This document shows, piece by piece, positions 42,191 to 51,353 of a stretch of DNA of 64,000 bases (the stretch's first letter is position 1; each line of letters opens with the position of its first letter). Source of the DNA: Rhodoblastus sp. (lineage in GTDB: Bacteria > Pseudomonadota > Alphaproteobacteria > Rhizobiales > Beijerinckiaceae); assembly GCF_019449565.1 (NCBI RefSeq), contig NZ_JAGRPM010000070.1, positions 1 through 64,000 on the forward strand, in the 5' to 3' direction. Under the pieces are notes generated by a model. That model worked only from the letters and a program-made list of their open reading frames with translations. It was not told where the DNA came from and made no database searches. The position numbers were made by a program, and so were the translations under genes.

Positions 42191-43186
42191 TCACGCCAGG
42201 CTGTCACGCGGAAAGCCGGGCGAGGACCAGACCGAACCGTCTTTGGTCAGTCCGTAGGCTTCCGCCTGGAAACGCCGCAGCAAATCGACCGCCTTGTCCG
42301 GGCCGACGACGCAGACCGCCGTCGACAGCGCGTCGGCGAGGACGGCTGTCCGGGCGATGACCGAAATGCAGGCGAAAGAGCTGGGCGAGGCGCCGCTGCG
42401 CGGATCGAGAATGTGATTGCGCGAATAATCTTCCGACCAATAATATTGGTAGTCGCCCGCCGTCGCGATGCACCCGCTGACGGGGAGAGAGCCGAGCAGA
42501 TTATCGCGCTGGCGCGGGTGCTGGATTCCGGCTTTCCAGGGCCCGCCCGCGGCGCCGTGACCAAGCGACTCCATTTCTCCGGTATCGACGAAGGCGTGCT
42601 GGACGCTGCGTTCGGCGAACACGCGCGCGACGCGATCGGCGGCGTATCCGTGCGTCAGACTATTCAGGGTGATCGCCATGCCGGGGCGCGCGAAAGCGAT
42701 CTCGTCGCGATTGAACGCCACATCAGCCTGCCCGATCAGCGCGCGCGCCGGGGCCGATTGCGCGTCGCTAGGCCATTCGCCGCGCTTCGCATAGGCGTCA
42801 TAGAGAATCCACAAGGGCTGCAAAGTGACATCGAAAGCGCCATCGGTTGCACGATGGACCTGGTCGGCGACCGCGAGCATGTCCAGCAGCGCCTGATCGG
42901 GGTTGGCGAGGCGACCATTGGCGTTGAGACGGCATATGTCGCTGCCCGGCCTCGTCAGGCCCGCAATTTGCTCCAGCCGGCGAATTTCCGCAAAACCGGC
43001 GTCCAGGGCGTCTTCGGCGTCGCGCTCGTCGAGACCGACGACCGTCAACGCGACGCCCGTGTCAAAGGCCACGCCGGCGCGCCGCAACGAGGGGCAATCG
43101 CGAGAGAGGGCCGCCGTTGAGGCGGCTGCGCCAAGCCCCGATGCCGATAGCGCCAGTTTCAAAAGGTTGCGACGGCTCGGTTGCAT
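42191..43186 (-). CDS. apbE: Second ApbE-type FAD:protein FMN transferase
   Basis: The 331-residue precursor starts MQPSRRNLLKLALSASGLGA, a twin-arginine-type signal. It continues with the ApbE pattern: LEQIAGLTRPGSDICRLN, GAFDVTLQPLWILYDAY, ITLNSLTHGYAADRV and the C-terminal DALSTAVCVVG. The usual GGIAKGYA segment reads NSLTHGYA, a divergence near the FAD site also seen in other NosX-like members. It lies 66 bp before the second NosR-like gene, and its start overlaps the orphan NosR-N gene by 28 bp. The expected targets are the Thr of the ATTS segment in the NosR-like protein and perhaps SGAS in the 238-residue protein. Confidence 0.88.
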   Translation of the reverse strand: MQPSRRNLLKLALSASGLGAAASTAALSRDCPSLRRAGVAFDTGVALTVVGLDERDAEDALDAGFAEIRRLEQIAGLTRPGSDICRLNANGRLANPDQALLDMLAVADQVHRATDGAFDVTLQPLWILYDAYAKRGEWPSDAQSAPARALIGQADVAFNRDEIAFARPGMAITLNSLTHGYAADRVARVFAERSVQHAFVDTGEMESLGHGAAGGPWKAGIQHPRQRDNLLGSLPVSGCIATAGDYQYYWSEDYSRNHILDPRSGASPSSFACISVIARTAVLADALSTAVCVVGPDKAVDLLRRFQAEAYGLTKDGSVWSSPGFPRDSLA

Positions 43187-43875
43187 GCGTCGAACTCCAG
43201 AGAAGATGGCGACCCAGCAGCGAGCTCGCCTTGGCGCTCTTCGTAGACGGGCGAAAGGACCAGTGCGCGCCATCGAAACAGCGCCGCCAGGAACAAGACG
43301 ATGGAAACGGCAAGAGCGGTCAGAGCTATTCGGGTCGCGGCCGAAGGCTCGCGGAAGATGGCTTCCGGGAGAGGAGTCCCGGGCGACTCCGCCGCAATCG
43401 ACAACCGCGCGCGCACGAAATCGCGTGAACGCTCGATAGCTTCTTGAGGAGAAGCGCCTGAAGCTGCGCCGGCCTCAAGCTTCAATGCGCCGGCCTGATC
43501 TCGCCGGATGAAGTCGAAGGCAGACTTTTTCCGGAACCAATTCCATATCGGCGACGGCTCCGCGCCGATCACCTGAACCTCGAGGAATTCGCCCGACGGG
43601 CGAACGGCAACGAGCCTGTCGATCCCTGCGTCTGGCGAGACCGGCGCGGCCTCGAAATCGGTAAATTCGAAAACATAGGCAATCAGTTCGTCTCGGGACG
43701 GTGTTCTTTTGAAAATCGGCCAGATTGGAAGCTCGCCGTCACGCGCCCCGACGGAGTAAGGCGCGGCGAAAAACTCTTGCAGTTTCACTCGGTCAATCGC
43801 CACGCATGGCGATGCGAGAAGGATCGCCCAAACGGAAACAGCCAGCGTTCGAGTCGCGGCATTGCGAAATGGCAT
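43159..43875 (-). CDS. Single-span protein resembling the NosR N-terminal domain (238 aa)
   Basis: After a signal peptide (about 1-26) the protein reads LQEFFAAPYSVGARDGELPI then WPIF, and later VRPSGEFLEVQVIG. Both have counterparts in the 714-residue NosR-like protein downstream (LPYEVGEKLPDLPVWPV and GEFVDVEL). At 139-142 it has SGAS in front of a helix, in the place of the FMN-attachment motif. A single membrane helix follows at about 178-200 and a short cytoplasmic tail. The polyferredoxin and multi-span parts of NosR are missing. It could be a duplicated flavin-carrying partner. Translation starts at ATG 43875 with AGGGGAACG upstream. Family membership is inferred from these shared motifs only. 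Confidence 0.65.
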   Translation of the reverse strand: MPFRNAATRTLAVSVWAILLASPCVAIDRVKLQEFFAAPYSVGARDGELPIWPIFKRTPSRDELIAYVFEFTDFEAAPVSPDAGIDRLVAVRPSGEFLEVQVIGAEPSPIWNWFRKKSAFDFIRRDQAGALKLEAGAASGASPQEAIERSRDFVRARLSIAAESPGTPLPEAIFREPSAATRIALTALAVSIVLFLAALFRWRALVLSPVYEERQGELAAGSPSSLEFDACNRAVATF

Positions 43876-43937
43876 CTCGTTCCCCTGGCTGCCTCGGGTC
43901 GGGTTTCGACCGCATGAAGCGGCCGTCGGCGTCGGCT

Positions 43938-45107
43938 CTAGTTCAAGGTCACCACAGCATTGTCCGACACGAGTTCGATGGCGCCGAATTCACATCGTCC
44001 TTCCTTCTGCCGGAACATTGTGTTGGCGATCAGCCAAACCCGGACGACCTTGGTCGGCGGCGCCACGACTCTTGGATCCCGCTCGTCGTCGAGTCTGCCG
44101 ATCGTCCCGACAAAGCGCTCGTAATAGGCATGAAGGGGTCGCTCTTCGTCGCACCAGCGCCCCAGATCGCCGGAGCCGGATCGCGCGACGACATGCGTCT
44201 CGCGCGCCGTCCAGGTGGGAATGGGGCAGCGGAAGCCGGAATCGACCGGAAGTTGCGAACTCCAGAAGAAGGTCAGATCCTGCCCATTGTCGAACTCGAC
44301 GGCGATGCTGACGTAATCGTGATTTTCAAGCGTGTTTTCCGGTCCATCGCACGGCAGGGCGTCGACCTTCCAGGACCATTGCAGCCGCAGGTCGCTGGTC
44401 AGAGGAACGGAAACGTCCTTGTGCAATATCGCCGCGTCGCGATGCGTATGGCACGCGATAGAGGGGCGCTGGCTGGGCGCGATCTGACCGACGGAATAGA
44501 TTTCGGAAGGGCCGAGGAACCAGAGATAGTCCCAGCCGTGCGGCGGCTTGACCGCATGTTCCAGCCGGTCGATCTCCGAAGTGAGGAGACCGCCAACATC
44601 CCCGAGCGCGGCCAGCCGCTTCAGGCCTTCCAGGGGCTGCCCGGCCCAGCGCACGATAAAGACGCCAAGGCCGCCCTCCATCAGACGATAGGCTTCCGTT
44701 CCGACCGAGACGGCGCCGGTGCGTGTCGCCCATTCGCCCGGAAAATAGCTGCCGAGAAACAAACGCCCGGCGTTGTCGGCCGTAAACGTGTGCGAGTTGC
44801 GCGTGCCCCTGAAAATGTTCCCGGCGTCGCCGATGCGATACCAGAGCTGCATGTCCGGATGAAAGGACAGGTTGAGGTCGCGCGAGAGAACCGCTTCTCC
44901 GACGAGAAAAAGGCTCACGCGCTCGCCAGCCTGAAGCTCCAGACCGGTATCGAACCAGGGCGGCTGATTGGCGGGAACCGAGAAGAAAGCCGAGTCGCGC
45001 ACCGTATCCGGCGGCGCCTTGGCCAGGAGCGAAGCGAAACCTGATCGGAACTCGGATTCCGTGATTTCATTTTTCGGTTTTCTCAGACCGAGACATGCCA
45101 CGCACAT
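43938..45107 (-). CDS. DUF3047 protein with an N-terminal LecA-like beta-sandwich (389 aa)
   Basis: Residues about 40-130 resemble the PA-I (LecA) galactose-lectin fold: WFDTGLELQAGERVSLFLVG then RIGDAG and GRLFLGSYFPGEW. Residues about 180-385 match DUF3047, with LRLQWSWKVDALPCDGPEN then HDYVSIAVEFDNGQDLTFFW and VVRVWLIANTMF. No clear signal peptide is seen after the chosen ATG 45107, which is supported by GGAGGAAACAGG upstream; the longer frame upstream has no homology. An early cysteine pair (MCVACLG) could bind metal. It is the first structural gene after the two-component system and probably belongs to the same leftward unit. Function unknown. Confidence 0.7.
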   Translation of the reverse strand: MCVACLGLRKPKNEITESEFRSGFASLLAKAPPDTVRDSAFFSVPANQPPWFDTGLELQAGERVSLFLVGEAVLSRDLNLSFHPDMQLWYRIGDAGNIFRGTRNSHTFTADNAGRLFLGSYFPGEWATRTGAVSVGTEAYRLMEGGLGVFIVRWAGQPLEGLKRLAALGDVGGLLTSEIDRLEHAVKPPHGWDYLWFLGPSEIYSVGQIAPSQRPSIACHTHRDAAILHKDVSVPLTSDLRLQWSWKVDALPCDGPENTLENHDYVSIAVEFDNGQDLTFFWSSQLPVDSGFRCPIPTWTARETHVVARSGSGDLGRWCDEERPLHAYYERFVGTIGRLDDERDPRVVAPPTKVVRVWLIANTMFRQKEGRCEFGAIELVSDNAVVTLN

Positions 45108-45307
45108 TGCCTGTTTCCTCCCCTGCGATTCATTTTTTGAAGTTCCGACGCACGCGCGGAAATCAACGACGGCTTCCCTCGGCGGGGCCGGGAAAGGTCG
45201 AGGCGATGTCACGCCCGAGCAATGAAGAGGATGATCGCGTTCGCGGCGGAAGGGGTCAGGCGGACCCATAAATTTTGTAAGACAATTCTCAGCCTGCCTG
45301 GCTTTGA

Positions 45308-46003
45308 TCAGGACTCCGCATCGTAACGGTAGCCGACGCCGTGAACCGTCTTGATGATCTCAGGCTTTGCGGGATCGCGCTCGATTTTGCGCCTGAGTGT
45401 GGAGATATACTGATCGAGGGCGCGACTGTCGGGCATGAAATTCTCGCCCCAGGCCAGATCGAGCAGGTCATTGCGCGGCACTGGCCTGCCGCTTCGCTCG
45501 AACAGAATTTTCAGCAGCACTGCTTCGCGGCGCGTGAGATCGATGACATGTTCACCGCGAAAGGCGCGCAGGGCAGCGACGTCCACTCGGATGTCGCCCA
45601 TGACGAACGGCTTGTCTGGATCGTCGGGCGCAGCGACATCGTTTCCTCGACGGCGAAGGGCGACCTTGACCCTGGCCACGAGTTCGCGCGGACCGAATGG
45701 CTTGACGATATAGTCGTCGGCGCCGATTTCCAGCCCCTGCACACGATCGATCTCCGCGTCCCTCGCGGACAGCAGCAGAATGGGAACCTGTGGGTCCAGG
45801 GAACGGATTTCACGGCAAAGCGACAAGCCATCAATGCCTGGCATCAGCACATCGAACAGACAAAGCGCGGGCTTTTTTTCCCGAAAAACCTTGAGTGCGC
45901 GCTCGCCATCCACAACGCCGATACAATCGAAACCCGCGCGAGTCAGCAGTTCAAGCAATCCTTTCAGGAGATGGACATCGTCCTCAGCCACGAGCAGCGT
46001 CAA
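45308..46003 (-). CDS. OmpR/PhoB-family response regulator
   Basis: The 231-residue protein has a receiver domain (about 1-115) with AEDD, the phosphoacceptor Asp in CLFDVLMPGIDG, the Ser/Thr in LLLSARD and the Lys in DDYIVKPFG. An OmpR-type winged helix (about 130-228) ends TVHGVGYRYD. The start is TTG 46003, overlapping the stop of the upstream kinase gene, so the pair is translated together. It is encoded just before the DUF3047/ApbE/NosR-like genes in the same direction, 200 bp upstream of the first, and is their likely regulator. Confidence 0.92.
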   Translation of the reverse strand: MTLLVAEDDVHLLKGLLELLTRAGFDCIGVVDGERALKVFREKKPALCLFDVLMPGIDGLSLCREIRSLDPQVPILLLSARDAEIDRVQGLEIGADDYIVKPFGPRELVARVKVALRRRGNDVAAPDDPDKPFVMGDIRVDVAALRAFRGEHVIDLTRREAVLLKILFERSGRPVPRNDLLDLAWGENFMPDSRALDQYISTLRRKIERDPAKPEIIKTVHGVGYRYDAES

Positions 46004-47520
46004 GCGAGTCGTCCCTTCGCACGGTTTGCTTTCAAAGTGACGATCACATGGAGACCTGGCTGTCCATTGACCAAAGTGACGTGGCCGTCATTCGCCTCGG
46101 CGAGTTCGCGGACGATCGACAGGCCGAGACCTGAGCCCGACGGCTCGGCGGCGGCGGATGGCGTCACTTCGGGCCCCTTATCCGAGACCTCCAGGTGAAG
46201 GAATCCTGCTTCGTAACGGGTCGCCACCACAATGGCGCCGGGCGCATATTTGCAGGCGTTATCGAGCAGATTGACGAGGATCCGTTCGAATGCGCTCAGG
46301 TCAAAGACAAGAGGCGTCGTCTCGCTGGCCGCGATCGTGCAAATGGTTTTGCAGGACGCGAAGCGAAGATTGAACCGTTCGAGCGAAAGCTGCACCAAAT
46401 CATCCGGTACGGCCTGGCGCCGTTGCGGAGGCTCGGAACGGCCAAAGGCCATCGCATTGGCGGCGACCTGGTCGAGACGGTCGACCTCCGCCGAGAGGAT
46501 CGCGCAATGGTCTTCCGCCTGGGGGTTCCCCTGTGATTCCTGCGCGACCAGTTCGCAATAGAGCTTCAAATTGGAGAGCGGCGTGCGCAGGTCATGTGCG
46601 ATTTTGTCCAGGAAGGCCTTTCGTCGTTCAGCCAGGGCAAGTTTCTCCGACTGGCGCTTGCTCAGGTTCAGGACAAAATAGATCCAGAAAAGCGCGAAGG
46701 GGATGCTCATCGCAACAAGGCGCCCGGGGCTCGTCTTCGCCGGCGCTAGGCCGCTGACTTGCAGCGTCCATCCTTGAAAGGGGCCGCTCATGGGAAAGGT
46801 ATAGCCATCGCCGACGAAACCGGGTCTGTTGGTCCAAAAATCGCGATTATAACTGTCGCGAAGAAAAATGGCCCAATCGGGCGCTTGCTCGGCGGCCGAA
46901 TTAAGGGCGGACACGAGGTCGGGGCGCAAGGCCGCTTCGTCCAGGGCAAAGCAGACGCTTTCCTTTTCGATGCGATTGCACCGAAAAAAGACGATGCCCG
47001 AAATGCCCGCATACCAGCCTTGGGGTGGGTCCATCCGCGAATAGAGATCGGCCGCGACCGAGAGCAACTGACGCCGTTGATCTTCAATGTAAGGAAACGC
47101 CCATTCTTCGCTTGTGGGAAAAACGAGATCAGTCCCGCGCCGGATCAGGACGTAGGAAATCTCTCGGGAATAGATCAATTGGCGCAACTGGCCGATCGGA
47201 TTTTCCTGTTTGCGGACGGCTTCGATCCTTTCGAAGATCGCTTGCGATTTGGCGTCGAGCGCGGTGCGTGCGACGGTCTCAACCTTGCGAGCCTCGGCGC
47301 TGGCTCGCTCCTGCGCTTCACGTCGCTTGACCGCGTCGTCGGCATCGAGCCAGTTCAGGATCAGGTATCCGAAAGCGAGCAAGGGGATGGCGATGATGAT
47401 CGCGGGGATCGCGATATCGCCGATTTTCGATCCTTCGGACACCCTGGTCCAGGCAGATGGCTCCGGCCCGCGCAGGAGGCGGCCAAGCCAAAGGTAAAAA
47501 CGCCAAAATCCGGTTTTCAT
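46000..47520 (-). CDS. Membrane sensor histidine kinase
   Basis: The 506-residue protein has TM1 (about 35-57, IAIPAIIIAIPLLAFGYLIL), a periplasmic sensor region of about 200 residues and TM2 (about 268-288, AMSIPFALFWIYFVL). HisKA follows with KIAHDLRTPLSNLK (phospho-His), then the catalytic domain with LVNLLDNACKYAPG, DKGPEV and GSGLGLSIV. The periplasmic domain is not a recognised PAS/Cache type. ATG 47520 begins the N-terminal basic segment before TM1; the longer upstream frame is unlikely. It is coupled to the response regulator that follows. The signal is unknown, but it is perceived outside the membrane. Confidence 0.92.
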   Translation of the reverse strand: MKTGFWRFYLWLGRLLRGPEPSAWTRVSEGSKIGDIAIPAIIIAIPLLAFGYLILNWLDADDAVKRREAQERASAEARKVETVARTALDAKSQAIFERIEAVRKQENPIGQLRQLIYSREISYVLIRRGTDLVFPTSEEWAFPYIEDQRRQLLSVAADLYSRMDPPQGWYAGISGIVFFRCNRIEKESVCFALDEAALRPDLVSALNSAAEQAPDWAIFLRDSYNRDFWTNRPGFVGDGYTFPMSGPFQGWTLQVSGLAPAKTSPGRLVAMSIPFALFWIYFVLNLSKRQSEKLALAERRKAFLDKIAHDLRTPLSNLKLYCELVAQESQGNPQAEDHCAILSAEVDRLDQVAANAMAFGRSEPPQRRQAVPDDLVQLSLERFNLRFASCKTICTIAASETTPLVFDLSAFERILVNLLDNACKYAPGAIVVATRYEAGFLHLEVSDKGPEVTPSAAAEPSGSGLGLSIVRELAEANDGHVTLVNGQPGLHVIVTLKANRAKGRLA

Positions 47521-47905
47521 GGTATCTTCGGCGTCCCCCCTCCGCATTTTCATACTTGCGCCGAGAATGTCGTAGCGGAGCCGCCCGATACTCCCCGATC
47601 TATGATTGGATCGCAATGACTCTCGCGTAGGCCGGCCCCTTCCATCGCGGAGCATTTAACTTCGCGGAGATCGACTCCTCTCCGGAAAAGCAAAGCATAG
47701 AGGGAAGGAATCGCATGGTATCCACCCCTTAGCGAACGACCGCTTAAGCGACGAGCCGGCTCAACCAATCGACTTTGGTCAATGGTCCGCAACTGGCGCA
47801 GAGCCGGCGTACAGCCACCATTTGGAACGGCAGATGTCTGTGTGCAGGAGCAATCAAATCTCTTGACGTTGTCGGGGCGGCGACCGCGATAGAAGAGAGC
47901 GCATT
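47521..47905. other. Intergenic region upstream of the kinase gene, no supported gene
   Basis: The 385-bp gap must contain the promoter of the leftward two-component/flavoprotein set. I saw no convincing ORF, FNR-type box or NnrR-type box in it. Confidence 0.5.
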
Positions 47906-48445
47906 TCAGTCCGCTTCGAGGGCAGCCAATTCGCTCTCGGGGAACAAGGCTTCGATGAAGCCGAACTTGGTCATGTCCTTAATACGCTGTGGATAGAGCA
48001 CGCCATTGAGATGATCGAATTCGTGCTGAAAGACCCTCGCGTGAAACCCGTTAGCCTCGCGCGCGAGTTCGCTGCCGTCTTCCATCGTGCCGCCGTAACG
48101 GATGCGCGTCGCGCGCGGGACGAGCCCGCGCATGCCAGGCGCCGACAGACAGCCTTCCCAATCCTCCTCCGTCTCCTCGGTCAGGACTTCGAGCCATGGA
48201 TTGATGAGCGTGGTCACTGGAACAGGCTTCTCGTTGGGGTATCGCGGGTTCTCGTTGAAGCCGAAGATCATCAGGCGCAGGCCGACGCCGATCTGGGGCG
48301 CGGCCAAGCCGACGCCATTCGCGGCGTGCATGGTCTCGTACATATCGGCGATAATTGCCCTCAGGGTGAGATCATGGATGTTCTCAACCGGCCCCGCCAC
48401 CTGCAAAAGTCGAGGATCGCCCATCTTCAATATCTCACGGATCAT
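47906..48445 (-). CDS. def: Peptide deformylase
   Basis: Peptide deformylase removes the N-formyl group from nascent proteins. The 179-residue enzyme has all three catalytic motifs: [18 protein letters not shown] (metal-binding Cys) and QHEFDHLNG (HExxH). ATG 48445 is where homology starts ([14 protein letters not shown]); the open frame extends 15 codons upstream. The C-terminal extension beyond the last helix is short. It is not in the usual def-fmt arrangement and may be a second copy. It is divergent from the M32 carboxypeptidase gene. Confidence 0.93.
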   Translation of the reverse strand: MIREILKMGDPRLLQVAGPVENIHDLTLRAIIADMYETMHAANGVGLAAPQIGVGLRLMIFGFNENPRYPNEKPVPVTTLINPWLEVLTEETEEDWEGCLSAPGMRGLVPRATRIRYGGTMEDGSELAREANGFHARVFQHEFDHLNGVLYPQRIKDMTKFGFIEALFPESELAALEAD

Positions 48446-48740
48446 GCCCGTCTCCATTCTGTTCATGGCTATGGCGCTACCGCAAATCAATCGCCCCGAT
48501 CAGCGCAATTGGTGTAGCATCGGTGACGACCCGGCGCACCGGCGTTACAGTGGATGCTGCCGGGGGAAGGGCATGCGTTACCCGAAGCTTTCGTTGCTGG
48601 TGGCGACGCGCCGCGCCCCCGGCGCTGTCGAACGGTTTCCCGGACCGCCTAACAATCATTTAATTATGCCATCATCTGGATCAGCCAGTGGCTGATCGAC
48701 GTGATCATGCTTGCCTCCAAGCACGAAAGGCCCTGAAATC

Positions 48741-50231
48741 GTGTCTGCTCTGGCCAAACTCAAGCACCGTTTCGAACGCATTGCGATCATCCATGAAGCC
48801 TCGTCCGTGCTGGCCTGGGATTCCTCGGTGATGATGCCGCCAGGCGGGGCGGCGGCGCGGGGCGATCAGCTTGCGGCGCTTGCCGGCCTGTCGCACCAGC
48901 TGCTCACTGATCCGGCGACGGGAGAATGGCTGGCGGCGGCTTCAGAGCCCGCCCAGGAGCCTTCCAACGAATGGGAAGCGGCCAATCTGCGTCTGATATG
49001 CCGGGCCCATGCGCGCGCTACGGCATTGCCGGGCGAACTGGTTGAGGCGCGGTCGCGCGCCAATTCCAGATGCGAGAAAGTCTGGCGCCAGGCGCGGCGG
49101 GATTCCGATTATGCCAGCGTGAAGCCGTATTTGGGCGAGGTGCTGAAGCTGGTGCGGGAAACGGCCCGGTTGTGGGCCGAAAAGTCTGGCTGCACGCCTT
49201 ATGACGCGTTGATGGATAATTTCCAGCCTGGCGTTGGCGCGGCGGACGTGACGCCGGTGTTTGCGCGGTATGAGACGTTTTTGCGAGAAAATCTGGAGGA
49301 AATTGAGGGAGGTCAGGCGGCCAGACCGGCGCCCCTCGCGCCAGCCGGTCCCTTCCCGGCCGATCGGCAGGAGGCGCTGTGCCGAAAGCTTTCCGAGCGC
49401 ATCGGGCTTGACTACGCGCATGCGCGGCTCGATCGTTCAGCGCATCCGTTTACGGGCGGCACGCCGACCGATACGCGCATCACCACGCGTTATGACGAGG
49501 CCGATTTCACCGGCGCGGTGTTGGGTGTGATCCACGAGACCGGCCATTCGCTGTATGAACAGCATTTGCCAGCCGCCTGGGCGCGTCAACCGGTCGGCGA
49601 GGCGGCGGGGATGGCCGCGCACGAAAGCCAAAGCCTGATTGTGGAGATGCAGGCGGGGCGGTCGGATGCGTTTCTGCGCTTTCTGGCCCCCGAGCTGGCG
49701 GCGGCGTTCGGGCCGGATCCGGCGTTTGAGGCGGGCAATCTGGCGCGGCTGTGGCGGCGGGTGCATCGCGGATTCATTCGCGTGCACGCCGATGAAGTCA
49801 CTTATCCTGCGCACGTGATTTTGCGTTTCCGGCTCGAGCAGGCGTTGATTGGCGGGGACCTGGGGCTGGATGATCTGCCTGCCGCGTGGAACGACGGAAT
49901 GAAATCACTGCTTGGCATTGTGCCGCCCAGTGACGCCAAAGGCTGTTTGCAGGATATTCATTGGTACGACGGCGCGTTTGGCTATTTCCCCAGTTACACG
50001 CTTGGCGCGATGGCCGCAGCGCAATTGATGGCCGCGGCAAGGCGCGAGGAGCCGACGATCGATGTGGCTTTGGGCGAGGGGAGCATGGACCCGTTGCAGG
50101 ATTGGCTCACGCGCAAGGTTCATACCTTGGGCAGCCGCTACGGATTTAATGACTTGCTGCGCCATGCCACCGGTTCGGCGCTGGACGCCGATGCATTCGA
50201 AGAGCATTTGCGGGCGCGCTATTTGGGGTGA
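48741..50231 (+). CDS. M32-family (Taq-type) metallocarboxypeptidase
   Basis: M32 carboxypeptidases are cytoplasmic zinc or cobalt exopeptidases. The 496-residue protein has the HETGH zinc motif (265-269) in GVIHETGHSLYEQH, with upstream AHPFTGGTPTDTRITTRYDE, and ESQSLIVEMQAGRS that provides the third ligand Glu. The family segment IHWYDGAFGYFPSYTLGAM is near the C-terminus. GTG 48741 is chosen because GAAAGG lies 10 nt upstream; TTG 48711 is an alternative that adds 10 residues. The length is close to the usual 500. It appears monocistronic. Confidence 0.93.
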   Translation: MSALAKLKHRFERIAIIHEASSVLAWDSSVMMPPGGAAARGDQLAALAGLSHQLLTDPATGEWLAAASEPAQEPSNEWEAANLRLICRAHARATALPGELVEARSRANSRCEKVWRQARRDSDYASVKPYLGEVLKLVRETARLWAEKSGCTPYDALMDNFQPGVGAADVTPVFARYETFLRENLEEIEGGQAARPAPLAPAGPFPADRQEALCRKLSERIGLDYAHARLDRSAHPFTGGTPTDTRITTRYDEADFTGAVLGVIHETGHSLYEQHLPAAWARQPVGEAAGMAAHESQSLIVEMQAGRSDAFLRFLAPELAAAFGPDPAFEAGNLARLWRRVHRGFIRVHADEVTYPAHVILRFRLEQALIGGDLGLDDLPAAWNDGMKSLLGIVPPSDAKGCLQDIHWYDGAFGYFPSYTLGAMAAAQLMAAARREEPTIDVALGEGSMDPLQDWLTRKVHTLGSRYGFNDLLRHATGSALDADAFEEHLRARYLG

Positions 50232-50958
50232 TGCCGGAAACCGGGCCGTTATCTTGGAATCGAGGTGGACGACGCGCTCAGCATTTCCAAGCACGCAGAA
50301 CTGTGAGGGATCGGTTGCGGCTTCGCCAGACTGCGCCGCCGCAACTCGATAGATCGAACTTCCGCTATACTTGACGATGCGCGAGCTCCCTCACGCAACT
50401 TCAAACTTCCGCTTGTGGCGCCGAGCAGACCCCCGGGAAGCGCGCGGCGTAAGTCTCTTCGTGACCCAAGGCGGCATTTCGCCGATCGCCCCCCAAAAGT
50501 CTCAATACGGCGGGAAGTGGAATTTTGTAGAAATCATCGGCAACGGCAAGGATGGGACAAGGACGGGCCGGCCGCACAATCGGCGGCCCTCGATTGAACA
50601 CGCCCGGATCGGCTTTGTCCCCGGGCGGCGACCATTCGAAGCTTGCGAGTACGCCGCGTGTTCGTGTTCGCCCATCATCACGATGCGCAGGTGCGGTTTT
50701 TCGTCAATTTCGCGAATGCGCGAATGGTGGAGGATTAATCATCTTGAGCCTTCACCGCCGCTGACATCGGCCATGAGGTCGGGCGCTTGCGGCGGATGGC
50801 GCGGCGCCCAAAAAGACGTATTACGGGGTAATTCTACCACCGCCGACGGATGACAACATTGATGCCTGATGTGTTCGGTCTGAACGGTATATTGTGATTC
50901 ACCGATAGCAGGCCAAACGCGCGCTGTTTTCCAACTCACGACCAATTTGGAGGCATTT
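50232..50958. other. 727-bp intergenic region, no supported gene
   Basis: A 160-codon open frame crosses this stretch, but it has no recognisable motif, no good ribosome-binding site and an Arg/Ser/Pro-rich composition typical of a shadow frame in GC-rich DNA. The right end should contain the promoter of the 117-residue gene. No palindrome of the kinds seen in the respiratory block was found. Confidence 0.5.
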
Positions 50959-51312
50959 GTGCAGAAGGGCGCTACCATAAAGATTATGCCGAGTTGGGTT
51001 CCGGGCACGTTGTTTATCGACATCGCCTGGGACACCGCTCAATTGACGGCCCCTTCGCCGACAGGCGCCTGGTCGGGCGACTTCGCTCAGCTTTCAGGGC
51101 AAGGTGTCAGTCAGGGCGAATGGCGTTGGGACGCGAGCGCACTCATCCTGCAGCTCTGGGTGCCGGTCCCCGGCGTCGCCGGGTTTGCGATTTACCTGGC
51201 GCACCTCGATAATTTCGATTTCAACACGGTCCCCTCTTCAGGTCAGGGCGCCCTGGCGGCGGGCGTTACCCCCACGACCACTCCTCCCCCGTTCGACTGG
51301 GAAGTGAACTGA
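50959..51312 (+). CDS. Unknown beta-rich small protein next to the giant-protein cluster (117 aa)
   Basis: Not recognised. The product is rich in Trp, Gly and alternating hydrophobic residues (e.g. VPGTLFIDIAWDTAQL, GEWRWDASALILQLWVPVP), suggesting a compact beta-sandwich, with a Pro/Thr-rich tail (VTPTTTPPPFDW). There is no signal peptide or cysteine. GTG 50959 is preferred since TTGGAGG lies 5 nt upstream. It converges on the 1048-residue gene with 41 bp between them, sharing a hairpin. A functional link to that cluster is only positional. Confidence 0.6.
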   Translation: MQKGATIKIMPSWVPGTLFIDIAWDTAQLTAPSPTGAWSGDFAQLSGQGVSQGEWRWDASALILQLWVPVPGVAGFAIYLAHLDNFDFNTVPSSGQGALAAGVTPTTTPPPFDWEVN

Positions 51313-51317
51313 CGAAG

Positions 51318-51346
51318 GGCGGCGTCTCTCCGTCGCAGACACCGCC
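51318..51346. terminator. Hairpin between convergent genes (bidirectional terminator-like)
   Basis: GGCGGCGTCT (51318-51327) pairs with AGACACCGCC (51337-51346) with one mismatch around a 9-nt loop. It sits in the 41-bp gap between the convergent 117-aa and 1048-aa genes. No strong U-run on either side. Confidence 0.5.
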
Positions 51347-51353
51347 TGCGTGG

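Noticed and set aside
50371..50853. 160-codon frame before the 117-aa gene
   Set aside because: Low-complexity Arg/Pro/Ser composition, no homology and no start signal.
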